64,000 bases of DNA from Struthio camelus (taxonomy: Eukaryota > Chordata > Aves > Struthioniformes > Struthionidae). A program made the position numbers and the translations under genes. The notes beneath the pieces were generated by a model. That model was not told the DNA's origin. It saw nothing but the letters and a program-made list of their open reading frames with translations, and searched no databases. Shown here in pieces: positions 42,475 through 53,443 of the stretch (positions are counted from its first letter, which is position 1; each line of letters starts with the position of its first letter). The DNA is taken from the NCBI RefSeq assembly GCF_040807025.1, contig NC_090946.1, positions 5,684,001-5,748,000 of the forward strand. The letters run 5' to 3'.

Positions 42475-44060
42475 TGTCCCCGGCTAGCCCTGACTGCTCC
42501 TCAGCTAGCCCCGGGGAGCTCCTCGAGCAGCTCCACTTGCCCCCAGCTAGCCCTGGGACCTCCTCAACTGGCCCTGCTTGCCCCCAGCTAGCCCTGACTG
42601 CTCCTCAGCTAGCCCTGGGGAGCTCCTTGACCGGCTCCACTTGCCCCCAGCCTGCCCCAGGAGCTCTCCGACTGGCCCCACTTGCCCCCAGCTAGCCCTG
42701 ACTGCTCCTCAGCTAGCCCCGGGGACCTCCTCGAGCAGCTCCACTTGCCCCCGGCTAGCCCTGGGACCTCCCCAACTGGCCCTGCTTGTCCCTGGCTAGC
42801 CCTGACTGCTCCTCAGCTAGCCCTGGGGAGCTCCTTGACCAGCTCCACTTGCCCCCAGCTAGCCCCAGGAGCTCTCCGACTGGCCCCACTTGCCCCCAGC
42901 TAGCCCTGGGACCTCCCCAACTGGCCCCACTTGCCCCCAGCTAGCCCTGACTGCTCCTCAGCTAGCCCCGGGGAGCTCCTCGAGCAGCTCCACTTGCCCC
43001 CAGCTAGCCCTGGGACCTCCTCAACTGGCCCTGCTTGCCCCCAGCTAGCCCTGACTGCTCCTCAGCTAGCCCCGGGGAGCTCCTTGACCAGCTCCACTTG
43101 CCCCCAGCTAGCCCCAGGAGCTCTCCGACTGGCCCCACTTGTCCCCAGCTAGCCCTGACTGCTCCTCAGCTAGCCCTGGGGACCTCCTCGAGCAGCTCCA
43201 CTTGCCCCCAGCTAGCCCTGGGACCTCCTCAACTGGCCCTGCTTGCCCCCAGCTAGCCCTGACTGCTCCTCAGCTAGCCCTGGGGAGCTCCTTGACCGGC
43301 TCCACTTGCCCCCAGCCTGCCCCAGGAGCTCTCCGACTGGCCCCACTTGCCCCCAGCTAGCCCTGACTGCTCCTCAGCTAGCCCCGGGGAGCTCCTTGAC
43401 CAGCTCCACTTGCCCCCAGCTAGCCCTGGGACCTCCCCAACTGGCCCCGGTTGCCCCCAGCTAGCCCTGACTGCTCCTCAGCTAGCCCTGGGGAGCTCCT
43501 TGACCAGCTCCACTTGCCCCCAGCTAGCCCCAGGAGCTCTCCGACTGGCCCCACTTGCCCCCAGCTAGCCCTGGGACCTCCCCAACTGGCCCCACTTGCC
43601 CCCAGCTAGCCCTGACTGCTCCTCAGCTAGCCCCGGGGAGCTCCTTGACCAGCTCCACTTGCCCCCAGCTAGCCCTGGGACCTCCTCAACTGGCCCCACT
43701 TGCCCCCAGCTAGCCCTGACTGCTCCTCAGCTAGCCCCAGGGAGCTCCCCAACCAGGCCCACTTGCCCCCAACTGGCCCTGACTGCTTCTCAGCCAGCTC
43801 TGACTGCTCCCCAACTGGCCCTGGTTGCCCCCAGCTAGCCCCGGGAGCTCTCCAGCTAGCCCTGGAAGCTCCCCAACTAGCCACACATATGCTTCAGCTA
43901 GCCCTGGGTGCCCGTAGCTGGCCCCAGGTCCTACCAGCCTGCCCCAACTATACCTCCACTAGCCCTACGCGCATCGCAGCCCGGATGGTCCTAGCTAGCC
44001 TAGGCGACCCCCCACCGTCAGTCTCGGCTGCTCCCCAGTTAGCCCCAGCCATGTCCTCAG
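42475..44060. repeat. 104-bp minisatellite array upstream of CHURC1
   Basis: About 13 units of 104 bases, each with several GCTAGCCC blocks (for example CAGCTAGCCCTGACTGCTCC and CAGCTAGCCCCGGGGAGCTC). Identical reading frames start at 43035, 43139, 43243 and 43347, exactly 104 apart. Some units are 145 bases, carrying an extra 41-bp CTAGCCCTGGGACCTCC block. Past 43.85 kb the array decays into scattered CAGCTAGCC motifs that continue to about 44.34 kb. Open frames (ASPDCSSASPGELL) reflect periodicity, not a gene. Confidence 0.93.
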
Positions 44061-44579
44061 CTAGGCCCAGGTAGTGCCAGAACTACCTGGGAGCTCCCCC
44101 CAGCTAGCCCTAGGCACCCTCCAGCTAGCCCTGGGTGGCCCCCCACCCCCAACTTCCTCCCTGGAAAACCTGGGTGCCATCAGCTAGTCCTAGACACCCC
44201 CTGGCTACCTCAGGGTGCCCCCAAGTAGCCCCAGAAAACCCTACATGCCCCTCCAGGAAGCCTCAGGAGTCCCCCCCACCCCCACCTAGCCCAGGTGTCC
44301 CCAACTAACTCTGGGTGCTCCCAAGGTAGCCCAGTTGCCTCCAGCCAGCCCCGGGGCCATCCCAAATCGGCCAGGCCGCAGGCACCCCGGGCTGGCCCCC
44401 GCTGCCCCAGCAGGCGGCTCTGAGCAGAGGGGCCCCACGGAGGTTTTCGACCACACACGAGGGGAGGCGGCACAGGGCTCACAGCCCCGGGACGTGCGGT
44501 GTTGCGCCCGGCTCAGCGCCGACCCTCAGCGTCACCTTAACTCTGCCCCTCTCCGGGGCGGGAGGGAGGGGGAGAGCGA

Positions 44580-44736
44580 GAGCCCCGCCCTCTCCGCGCA
44601 AGCCCCGCCCACCCGCGGGCGGCCCCGCCCCCTCCCTCCCCTAGACCCCCCCCGTCCGCCGCAGGCCAAGCCCCGCCCCCTCCTCCCGGCCGAATCTCGC
44701 CCCTGAGATCTCGCGAGAGCAGCGGCGGCGGCGGCG
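44580..44736 (+). promoter_or_regulatory. CHURC1: CHURC1 promoter with GC boxes and TCTCGCGAGA
   Basis: Several CCCCGCCC GC boxes (44586-44690) precede a perfect TCTCGCGAGA palindrome at 44709-44718, only 18 bases before the ATG. This palindrome is a known element of TATA-less CpG-island promoters, bound by BANP and formerly linked to Kaiso/ZBTB33. The start site must lie at or very near it. Confidence 0.65.
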
Positions 44737-46588
44737 ATGTGTGGGGGCTGCGTGGGCACCGAGTACCCGGAGCGGGTAGGGCCGGAACCGGGGCCGGGGC
44801 CGGGGCCGGAGCCGGGGCCGCCGGTACGAGCCGTGGTCCTGCCGCCCTTAGGGCACCACCTGCCTGGAGGGCGGCTCCTTCCTCCTCAACTTCGTGGGCT
44901 GCGCGCAGTGCGGCCGCCGGGACTTGGTGCTGGTCGCCAACCGCGACGCCGGCCTGCACGACGGCGAGGAGATCGTCACCTACGACCGTGCGGGCGGGGG
45001 GGGCGACTGATGGCCCTGAGGGGTTGGGGAGGGGAGGGGGGGGCTCTCGAGGGAGTCAGGCAGCCGCTGCCCCTTGTGGGGGGGGGTCCTGAGTGCTGTG
45101 GGGGGGGGGGATTGATCACTGCCCTGGGTGGGGGGGCGGAAGAGCCGTGTGGCGATTTGGGAGGGGGAGGATAGGCCTTTATCCCCTCTGAGGATAAAGG
45201 GGATCAGAGGCGAGGCTGAGGGGGTCCCCTGGGGTGTTGGGTCCTCTGGGCCATCAGCCCCCAGAGAGCTGGGGGTAGGGGGGGTATCTAGGTGGACACC
45301 CCGGGGCAGCGTAGCCAGGGCTGGGAGTATCCATCCGCGTGCTCTCGGAGCCTGCTGTCCTCCGCAGACCTGTGCAAGAGCTGCCACCACGTGATAGCAC
45401 GCCACGAATACACCTTCAGCGTCGTGGATGACTACCAGGTACGCCCGCTGCGGCCGGGAAGGGGCCCTCCTGCCTGAGTTCCTCCTTTCCCACCCCGCAG
45501 TGGCTCCTTTCCAGCTCCGTAGGCGGCCTGAGCTGAGCCGCAGGCCGCCGAGGGCCAGGCTGCGCCCCTGTCGTTGGGGCTGGCTCCGGGGGCGAGCGCG
45601 GCATCCTCTGCGGCAGGCTGTTGGCACTGGGAGGTGGAGGCTGCTGTAGCTGGCAGGGCCGTGCTCCTGGCTCCTGCGAGCTGTGGGAGGGATGCTCTGA
45701 GCCGCCTGGCAACCTGGGCTTTGGGCTGGGGGGCCAGAGGGGAAGGGAAAGGGGCCTTCCAAAAAGGCTCCTGTTCCCAAGGGCTCTGAAACCAGCCCAG
45801 GGCTGTGATTTCCAGACCGCCTTGGAAACGCGAGGGCTGTAGGCAGCCCTGCTGATTCCCGTCTGCCCTTGCAGCTAGGCAGCTTTGGAGCGAGCCTTAG
45901 TAGCGGCCGCGAAGGCTTCAGACCCCTTCGCAGTAGTCCCTGCTTCAGCAAGGGTAGCCTGGCCCAACTCCGTCAGCTCAGGAGCTTGGTGTAGCACAGG
46001 CTGTGCTCCAGCGTCGGAGGTGGGAGATGAGAGCCCAGGCTCAGTACGATAACGCCAGGCTTTTCTACCAATGTGTCTGTGTTTCCACCAGCCCCAATAT
46101 TGTCAGGCTGCCTGCGGGAACGTCTGTGAGACGTGGTACTTGGCCCAGGGCAGAGCGAAGGGTAATGAAAGGAGCGTGAAGAGGGCGTGCAGGGCCTGCC
46201 CTGGCCTTCCCCAGCCCTCCCGCCTGTCTCCCGGCACCTTTCCTATTGAGCAGCTAAACACTGGAGAACGGGCCCTAGGGAGCCTTTGGGACTTGGTCCC
46301 AAGGGAAGAAACTAGATCTTCCAAAGTCCGATTGCAATCGAGGCTCCTGGAGGATCGGGTGCCGGCTCCAGCTCGGGTTTCCCTGGCCGTGCCTCACGGC
46401 TGCGAGGAGATGGCGTGGGAGAGACCAGCTCCCGCTGGGCCCAGCAGCCCCTGCCGCCGCGCTCCTCCTGCCCGCGCCGTGCTGTCCCCTTGCAGGAGTA
46501 CACCATGCTGTGCCTGCTGTGCGGCCGGGCCGAGGACTCCATCAGCATCCTGCCTGATGACCCGCGCCAGATGACCCCCCTCTTCTGA
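44737..46588 (+). CDS. CHURC1: CHURC1 (Churchill) zinc-binding transcriptional activator
   Basis: Churchill is a small zinc protein described in chick as an FGF-induced activator in neural induction. Exons 44737-44775, 44852-44987, 45368-45438 and 46496-46588 join to 112 residues plus TGA, the same length as human. Paired cysteines form the zinc ligands: CGGC at the N terminus, CAQC, CKSCHH and CLLC. Conserved blocks are [29 protein letters not shown] and [14 protein letters not shown]. The donor after exon 2 is GTGCGG, weaker than the others, but H (C|AC) at that junction is restored exactly. The first intron is only 76 bases. Confidence 0.97.
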
Positions 46589-47180
46589 AGCGCGCCCTGG
46601 TGCGTATTCCGGTACGGCCTCACAGCTGCCCCAAACGCCGGGTCCCCTGCCTGCCCCCAGGCCTGCTCCCCGGCTCGCAGAGCCTTGGGACCGTCTGCCC
46701 TGCAGGCCAGGGGTAGGGGCGGGGTGATGGCCGCACCGCGGGGCTGGTGGAAGCCTAGCGAGGGGTCCCTGGCGTTGGCGATATCTTATCCTGGCTGGTT
46801 GGGGCCTGCACAGCCCATGCCATTCTGGGACATACTGTGGTCTTTATATGTGATGCTCTCGTTTCAAGCTCCAACCTGGATGCGGCGGATGCCGGAGCCT
46901 GCTCCCACGTACCCTGCACACCGCGTGGTGGTCATTCCTGGCCTGTGTCTGCCCTTGTCACTCAGCCGTGCCTGCTGCCCTGGGATGCAAACCCTGGGCT
47001 GCAGGGGCAGGGTGGAGAACCGCAACCTTGGTCCCCCTTCAGTTGAGGAGACCAAGGGTGGGGGGGGGGGGGAGCAGGCTGTCACTCCCAAAACGGTTCA
47101 GCATGGGATGGCCGCCCCAGATGCCCGACCACTCCTGCCTCAGCGGTGGAGGCGGTGTTCACACGTGCGTGGGCAATAAA
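46589..47180 (+). terminator. CHURC1: CHURC1 3' UTR and poly(A) signal
   Basis: AATAAA at 47175-47180 is followed by a GT-rich stretch (GGATGTGTTGTG), a good cleavage context. It gives a 3' UTR of about 600 bases. Confidence 0.75.
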
Positions 47181-47199
47181 GCGGATGTGTTGTGACTCA

Positions 47200-47980
47200 G
47201 TGGTGGAGTCTGGAACGTTTTAGGGGAAGAGCGAGGGATACCTACAACACGGGTGGGGACAGAAGGGGATCCCCTCGGGTTCCTGGGACTCGCTCCTGGT
47301 CCCCAGAGCTGGCAGAGGGGCTACAGCCCTACGCAGCGATCGAGGGGCTCTTCCCTTCCCGTAAGCCTGGGGGATTCCTCCCGCTGTAGCAGATCTGGCC
47401 TTGTGCCTTCCTCAAATCCCAGAGCCTTCTGTGCCCTGTATCTTCTGGCGATCTGCAACTGCACGTTGCCGCTCAGCGGGGTTCGGGAGTGTTTTAAGCT
47501 CACCTGGGGGGAGGCTGGGTGCCTTGAAGCCCAGTTTCAGTAGGGGCACAGACCTCCCCCCCACCCCAGGGCCCATTTCCCTGCCCTGCTGCATCTGTGT
47601 AACCTAATCCTCTACTTTGGATGCTGGCAGCACATTCCTGGGGAGGGCAGGGCGGGAGGGAGCCTGGCGGGTTGGAAGGGCTCCAGGAAGCCCTGCGCCA
47701 ACCGTCGCCTCGGGGCTGCTAGCCCTCGCTGCCGAGACCAGTCCTCCCTGGGCAGTTTGAGTGCCACCCTCAGCACCCAGCACCAGCGCCTTGCCGGCGA
47801 GCCGTTTCCTGGATCTGCCAGCCTGGGATACTTCCTCCTTCTGCCAGGGCTCGGCCTGAAGATGCACCCACGGCCTCCCCCACTGCAGGCACGGTGCCCA
47901 CCACCCTGGGGACACCAGCCGGGACGACGTGAGCCCTGGCACGCGCAGCCGGAGCCGCCCGCACAAAGCGCACAGAGACC
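47200..47980. other. Convergent intergenic gap, CHURC1 / GPX2
   Basis: Between the poly(A) signals of the plus-strand CHURC1 and minus-strand GPX2. I see no gene, RNA or repeat array; the open frames are short and unlike any family. Confidence 0.6.
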
Positions 47981-47998
47981 AGCGCTCCTTCCGGCTTC

Positions 47999-48004
47999 TT
48001 TATT
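47999..48004 (-). terminator. GPX2: GPX2 poly(A) signal
   Basis: Minus-strand AATAAA about 170 bases past the GPX2 stop, just beyond the SECIS element, giving a compact selenoprotein 3' UTR. Confidence 0.8.
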
Positions 48005-48065
48005 GGACCCAGGCCACGTGAGGTGTCCCCCCACCCCAGACACGGCTGCTCCAGCCCTCTGCCCC

Positions 48066-48108
48066 ATCGGGCTCCCTCCCCGAAGCTGGTTTCAGAGGGG
48101 GCCGTCAC
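48066..48108 (-). promoter_or_regulatory. GPX2: SECIS element of GPX2
   Basis: On the minus strand: GTGAC at the base (48108-48104), an 11-base arm GGCCCCCTCTG, then AAA (48092-48090) in the apical part, a loop CCAGCTTCGG, a complementary arm GGAGGGAGCC, and CGAT (48069-48066) opposite the GTGAC. This is the non-Watson-Crick UGA/GA quartet with the AA motif at the standard 11-12-base spacing. It lies about 65 bases after the stop. It recruits SBP2 and the selenocysteine-specific elongation factor (established). Confidence 0.85.
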
Positions 48109-48172
48109 CTGAAAAAGGGCTGAGACCGTCTTGGGGGGGTGGCTGCCTGGGAGAGGGGTGCTGGGGCTGGCC

Positions 48173-48951
48173 CTACTTGGCCAGCTTGAGCAGGCGCTGG
48201 ATGTCGGGCTCCAGCTGGGCGGTGGGCATGCGGGGGCTGTAGCGCCGGAACGGTTCGCCCTCGGGGCCCACCAGGAACTTCTCGAAGTTCCAGGAGATGT
48301 CAGCCCGCTGCACGGGGCTCCACACCACGAAGCGCGGCTCTGCCATGAGGTGCGCCGCGTTGTCGACCGGCACGGGCAGGTGCGCCTTCAGGTAGGCGAA
48401 GACAGGGTGGGTGTCCTGCCCGTTCACCTGGCACTTCTGGAAGAGGGTGAAGTTGGGCTCGAAGCCACCCCCTGGGCGCACGTACTTGAGGCTGTTGAGG
48501 ATCTCCTCGTTGGTGCAGTTCTCCTGGGGCAGGGAAGGGAGAGACCCAAGGCTGTGTCATGCTTTTCCCCATCCTAACCATCACCGGGATTTCCCTGCCA
48601 CCCTCCCCGGCGTGCCCGGCTGGGGCTCCATCCTGCTCTGTGCCAGCGGGCTGCGAGCGGGCGGCAGCTCATGGGCTCCGAATCCGTTCACGGATGCGCG
48701 GGGGGATAGCAGGGCCGGACGCTCACCTGGTAGCCGAACTGGTTGCAGGGGAAGCCCAGCACGACCAGCCGCCGGGGGTAGCGGGCCTGCAGCTGGTTGA
48801 GCTGGGTGTAGTCCCGCACGGTGGTGCCTCAGAGCGATGCCACGTTCTCGATGAGGACCACGCGGCCCCGAAAGTTGTTGAAATCCACCTTCTCCCCCTG
48901 CAAGGAGGTGGCGCTGAGGTCGTAGAAGGACTTGGCGATGGGCACGGTCAT
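48173..48951 (-). CDS. GPX2: GPX2 gastrointestinal glutathione peroxidase (selenoprotein)
   Basis: GPX2 reduces hydrogen peroxide and lipid hydroperoxides with glutathione, mainly in gut epithelium. Exons 48951-48727 and 48523-48173 give 191 residues, like the 190-residue human protein. An in-frame TGA at 48831-48829 (codon 41) lies in [17 protein letters not shown], exactly the catalytic selenocysteine site, so it is recoded rather than a nonsense mutation. Other tetrad parts are present: [10 protein letters not shown] (Gln) and WNFEKFL (Trp, Asn). The C terminus is [12 protein letters not shown]. An automatic annotation that treats TGA as stop would truncate or split this gene. Confidence 0.96.
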
Positions 48952-49013
48952 GGTTGCGGACGCGCTCTGCCTCCCGCGCGCCTGTCGGCGCTGCCTTAAG
49001 GGCTGCGCCCTGC

Positions 49014-49021
49014 TCACGTGA
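49014..49021. promoter_or_regulatory. TCACGTGA E-box upstream of GPX2
   Basis: Perfect palindromic E-box 63 bases upstream of the GPX2 ATG, of the type bound by USF, MiT/TFE and MYC/MAX bHLH-zip factors. The role is inferred from position. Confidence 0.5.
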
Positions 49022-49059
49022 CATCCCTGCTCCAAAGGTCTCCTTGTCCTGGCGTGGCT

Positions 49060-49590
49060 TGGCAGAAACTGGAGCTGTCCCACCTGCTGGCTCAGGTCCA
49101 GCACAAGGAGGAGGATGTGGAGGAGAACTGGGGTGGCTCGGGGCCAAGGCGATGCTCCTACCTGCCTCAATAATTCATGCCGCCCGCTGGGGTGTGATGG
49201 AGCGTGGCTGCTCTCCCTGTGGCGGTGGGATATGGGACGCTCGGGGGCATCAGCCTGGGGCTTGACTGCTCCAGCCCAGCTTCTTCCAGAGGCCTGGGAA
49301 CACCCTGGGGGTCTCAGGTGAAATTGGGAAACAGCAGGACTCCGGGTGCTGGTGCTTCAGCTTGGCAGGGATGGAGGTGGTGGTCAGCTTGTGGCACTGG
49401 GTCCTGCACCCAGCTGGAGCCCGGCTGGGCGCTGGGGAGGGCTGGGTACCCTGATGCACCTCTGTCCCCAGACTGGCGCTGGGTAGCTGCCTTGGCATCG
49501 CTCCTGTGCCCGTCCCTGGCCTCTGGCACCCCCTCATGCACTTGCCATCCCCGATTGCCTTCTCGGTGCGCCTTTCCATCGCAGTGCCCA
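49060..49590. other. GPX2 upstream / RAB15 downstream intergenic sequence
   Basis: No gene recognised; unique sequence between the GPX2 5' end and the short tandem repeat. Confidence 0.5.
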
Positions 49591-49594
49591 CTGC

Positions 49595-49795
49595 TGTCCC
49601 ATCCCCACCTGACCCAATGCCCACCACCATCCTGGTGCCCACTGCCACCTTGGTGCCCACCATCCCCTACTCACTTGCCCCAGTGCCCACCACCATCCCA
49701 ATACCCATGACCATCCCAGTGCCCTCTATCTGTCCCAGTGCCTCTCCCCATCCCACCTCCATCCTGGTGCCCACCCACCCCAGTGCCTACTGCCC
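49595..49795. repeat. Imperfect CCAGTGCCCACCACCATCC tandem repeat
   Basis: Roughly ten degenerate units of about 20-24 bases (CCAATGCCCACCACCATCC, TGGTGCCCACTGCCACC and similar) in the GPX2-RAB15 spacer. The plus-strand frame is open (VPTTIPIPMTIPVP) only because of the periodicity. Confidence 0.75.
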
Positions 49796-50176
49796 ATGGC
49801 CCCTCAGGGCTGCTCTCCTGGCTCGGGGTTGAACTGGAAGCCTGGGTGAGCACGGTGCCCTGCACCTCCACAGACCCGTCCCCAAGCCCGGAAAGGGGAC
49901 ACCGGCCCAGCAGCCCTTGGAGCAGCCTGAATTATTCATAGCTGCTCAGCTTGCCGCAGCCAGGCGCTGGGCACCACCGCTCGCCCAGCGGGCGCCGCCG
50001 TGGCGGAGCCCGCAACCGGCGCTGGCCGTGGTGGCACCAGCGGGGTGAGGTGGCCAGCGTGGCCCTGGCGGCGTGGTCTTCCCGCGGTGGCACTGCCGCC
50101 CGCCGTGTTCCCGCCACGGCAGCGGCAGCATCCCCCCCCCACCCCGAGCCAGCCCACACGCTGCTCCAGCATCACC

Positions 50177-50182
50177 TTTATT
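50177..50182 (-). terminator. RAB15: RAB15 poly(A) signal
   Basis: Minus-strand AATAAA about 450 bases after the RAB15 stop. Confidence 0.75.
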
Positions 50183-50628
50183 CTGGAAACCGTGTGTGTA
50201 AAACCAGGAGGCGAGGGCGGAGGAGCACCGAGCACGGGGACCGGGGGGGCGCGCGGGGCGTGCAAAGGGCACCCGCGACACACACGCACGCACGAAGGGG
50301 ACGCGGCGGCGGAGGGCAGCGGGGACCAAGGCGGGGGGGGGGGGGAAGAGGGGGGCGTCCAGGACCCTGCGCCCAGCCAGCATCCCCGGGGCGCTCGGGG
50401 ACCGATCCCACCGCTGCCTCGACCCCGCTGCCCCTGGCGGCGCCGAGACCCCTCCCGGGCGCGCAGGGGACCCCGTCTCCATCGCCGCCGCTGCCCCCGG
50501 GGCGCGAGCTGGGGCTGCCCCGGGTCCCGCGCCCCCCGAACGGGGGATGCCCTTGGAGCAGGTGGGGGGGAACCGCGGGGGCCACGGCAGTGGGTTGGGG
50601 GGGCCGGGGGACTCGCAGCGGCGAGGCT

Positions 50629-53033
50629 TCAACACCAACAAGCTTTGGGACTGTCCTCGGCCGCTGGCGGCTTGCACTCGTCCTCCTCCAGGAGAGCCAG
50701 GTCGGGGTCGCAGGGCGCCGCGGCGGCGCGGAGCCCGGCCAGCTCCTTGCGGTGCGCTTGCAGCACCAGCTCCGTCAGGCGCGTGAAGGACTGCGGGCAG
50801 AGGCGACGTGAGCCCCCCGCCCCCGGTACCCCCCCCCCCAATCCCCGGTAACCCCCCCATCCCCACCGCCTCGCTCACCTCCTTGATGTTCAGGTTGCTG
50901 CAGGCACTTGTTTCGTAGAAGTCCATGCCGTACTCCCGGGCCAGCTGCAAGGCGAGGGCACGGCGGTGGCAACGGCGAGTGGGGGGGCTCACCGTCTCCA
51001 TTCCCCACCCACACCAGCCCCCTGCACAGCTGGATGCACAGCTGGATGCACATCTGGACATGGGCGGCCAGATGGGCAGACTGGCCAGGCCGGTTAGTGG
51101 GGGGGGGGCCCGCATGCTGGTATGGCTCGGGTGGGGGGGGCTGCAGGGGAAGCGTAAGGTTGCTCTGGGTGCAATGGGGTCCCCGGGGGGGGGTCCTGAA
51201 CACCCTGCGGGTGCAGGGATCTCTAGGTACGTTGGGGGTGCAGGGGAAACATGGGGGGTCCCCCTGGCCATGCTGGGGGCTGCAGGGGGTGCACGTAAGG
51301 TCCCTGGACACATTTACGGCTGCAGGGGGGTCCTAGGGGCTCCTGGACATATTGGAGGCTGCAGGGGGGGTCCCCCTGGCCACACTGAGGGGTGCACGCA
51401 AGGTCCCTGGACACATTTAGGGCTGCAGCAGGGGGGTCGTAGGGGCTCCTGGACATATTGGGGGCTGCAGGGGGGGTCCCTGGCCATGCTGGGGGCTGCA
51501 GAGGGTGCAAGGTCCCTGCACACATTTAGGGTTGCAGGGGGGTTGTAGGGGCTCCTGGATAGATTAGGGGCTGCAGGGGGGGGTCCCTGGCCACACTGGG
51601 GGCTGCTGGGGGTGCATGCAAGGTCCCTGGACACATTTAGGGCTGCAGCAGGGGGGTCGTAGGGTTCCTGGACATATTGGGGGCTGTGGGGGGGGGGGTC
51701 CTATGGGTCCCTGGCCAAGCGAGCGGCGCAGGGCTCACCTGCAAGCCTTGCTCTTTGGCCACTTGCCTCTTGTGCTCCTCGTCTGCCTTGTTCCCGATGA
51801 GGATTTTCTGGACCCCGTCCGGCGCGTACTGGGGGGGAGGAGGAGGAGGATGAGGAGGGGGAGGGAGGCGTGAGCCAGCCCGCGGCCCCGCGCCGGGGCT
51901 CCTACCTCATCCACGTCGCTGGCCCACTTCATGATGTGCTGGTAGGAGCGCTCGCTGCCGATGTCGTACACCAGGAAGATGCCCTGCGCCGAGAGGGGCC
52001 GGGGAGGGCAGGGGCAGAGATTGACCCGGCGGACCCAGGGCTTCGGGGATGGGGCGGCGGGAGGCGGCGCTTCCCCTCCAGGTGAATCCCCGTGGCGAAC
52101 GCACCGCCCCGTGCCTCGGTTTTCCCCTCCCCTGCACCCGTGGGGCAGAGGCCGCGAGCCGGGGCCTCGGGATTTCGGCCGGCCGAAGGGGCCGTGGCGA
52201 CCCTCCCGGCCCGGCTACGTGCCCACGCGTACCTGCGCTCGCCGGTAGTACTGCTTGGTGATGGTCTGGTACCTCTCCTGGCCCGCCGTGTCCCTGGAGC
52301 CGAGGGGAGAGCGGCTCAGCCAGGGCCTGGTGGGGAAAGGAAGGGAAAGGCGGGGGGGGGGGGGAGGGCGCCACCCACCCGGAGCCGCAGAGCCTCCACT
52401 GCTGACACGAGCTGCTCAGGCCTCAATTCCCAAAGGCGGGCAAGCCCGCACTCGGAGGCCATCCCGCTTGGCGACGGTCTCCCGGGGGGGGTGGGATGGC
52501 GAAGGCGGAGGCGCGCGCCGGGGCAAGCAGCCTCCCCCTGGGGGGGGGGAAAGGTTTGGGGGGGGGGAGGCGCTGCAGCAGCGGGCACTCACCAGATCTG
52601 TATCCGCACCTTAACGCCGTCCACCTCTATCGTCTTCATCTTGAAGTCGACCCCTGGGGGAGGCAAGAAAGGGGGGGGGTTATGGGGAGGGGGGTTAGGG
52701 GTGCCCTGGGGGGGGTAGGTCGCGATGTGCTGGATTTGGGGGGGGGGGGGAGGACACCCTGGGACCCCCCCCCCCACAGGCAGGAGGTGTGTGTGTGTGG
52801 AGGGGGCTCCCGATATTAGCTCGCCGCTACGGTGGAGGTGGGAAAGGAGGGAGGAGCCCATCCCCGTGGCGGCGGGGCGGCGGCGCCCGCCCTATGCCGG
52901 CGCCGGTACCGATGGTGGAGATGTGGGCGGGGTGAAACTCGTTGTCGGTGAAGCGGCAGAGCAGGCAGGTCTTGCCCACGCCCGAGTCGCCGAGCAGCAG
53001 CAGGCGGAAGAGCACGTCGTACTGCTTGGCCAT
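50629..53033 (-). CDS. RAB15: RAB15 small GTPase
   Basis: RAB15 regulates traffic through early and recycling endosomes, with enrichment in neurons in mammals. Exons 53033-52910, 52653-52593, 52293-52233, 51983-51906, 51828-51739, 50944-50879 and 50790-50629 sum to 642 nt, 213 residues (human 212). The GTP-binding motifs are intact: P-loop GDSGVGKT (residues 15-22), switch [30 protein letters not shown] and ETSA. The C terminus ends CWC, a dicysteine geranylgeranylation signal. The hypervariable tail differs most from mammals (Ala-rich, [12 protein letters not shown]). The gene is divergent from FNTB. Confidence 0.98.
51205..51720. repeat. ~103-111-bp minisatellite in a RAB15 intron
   Basis: Units carry CATTTAGGGCTGCAG, CTCCTGGACATATTGGGGGC and GGTCCCTGGCCA. 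The CATTTA marker recurs at 51311, 51414, 51523 and 51634. It lies in the intron between the exons ending 51739 and starting 50944. The open frames on both strands are array artefacts. Confidence 0.88.
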
Positions 53034-53443
53034 GGCCCGCCGGGGGGGGGGGCGGCTGCCGCGCCGCCCTCCGCCGCGCCGCTCAGCCCCGCGCCGCCGC
53101 CGCCGCCATGGCGGAACCACTGGGGCTGGGGGGGGGGGGAGGCACGGGCGGCGCGCGCTGCCGCGTGGCTGCGGCCACAACCGGCCCGCCTGGCCCCCCC
53201 CCCCCCCCCCAAACCACCGTCTCCGGTGCGCGGTGCGGCGGCGCCGTGACGCCACAGCGATGACGCGCGGCGTGAGGCCGCGCATGCGCGGCGCGCTCGG
53301 CCGGCGGCGGCGGCGGGGCTCGGCCGCGCGGGGGCGCTGCCGGGGAGCGGGGCGGGGCGCAGCGCGGCGAGGTGTTGTGTCCCCGCCAGGCCGCCGTCGG
53401 CGGCGGCGGCGTCTGGGGCCGGCGGGAGCCGCCTGGCCGCAGC
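53034..53443. promoter_or_regulatory. RAB15-FNTB divergent CpG-island promoter
   Basis: Only 410 bases separate the two ATGs. The interval is CpG-dense with no TATA box. Two CRE/ATF half-sites (TGACG) sit at 53247-53251 and 53261-53265, 14 bases apart, near the middle. A shared bidirectional promoter is the natural reading; start sites cannot be fixed from sequence. Confidence 0.65.

Noticed and set aside
42475-44060. CRISPR-like array
   Set aside because: The units are contiguous and related throughout with no unique spacers, in a vertebrate genome: a minisatellite.
48829-48831. TGA inside GPX2 as a pseudogene mutation
   Set aside because: It sits at the catalytic selenocysteine, the rest of the gene is intact, and a SECIS is present.
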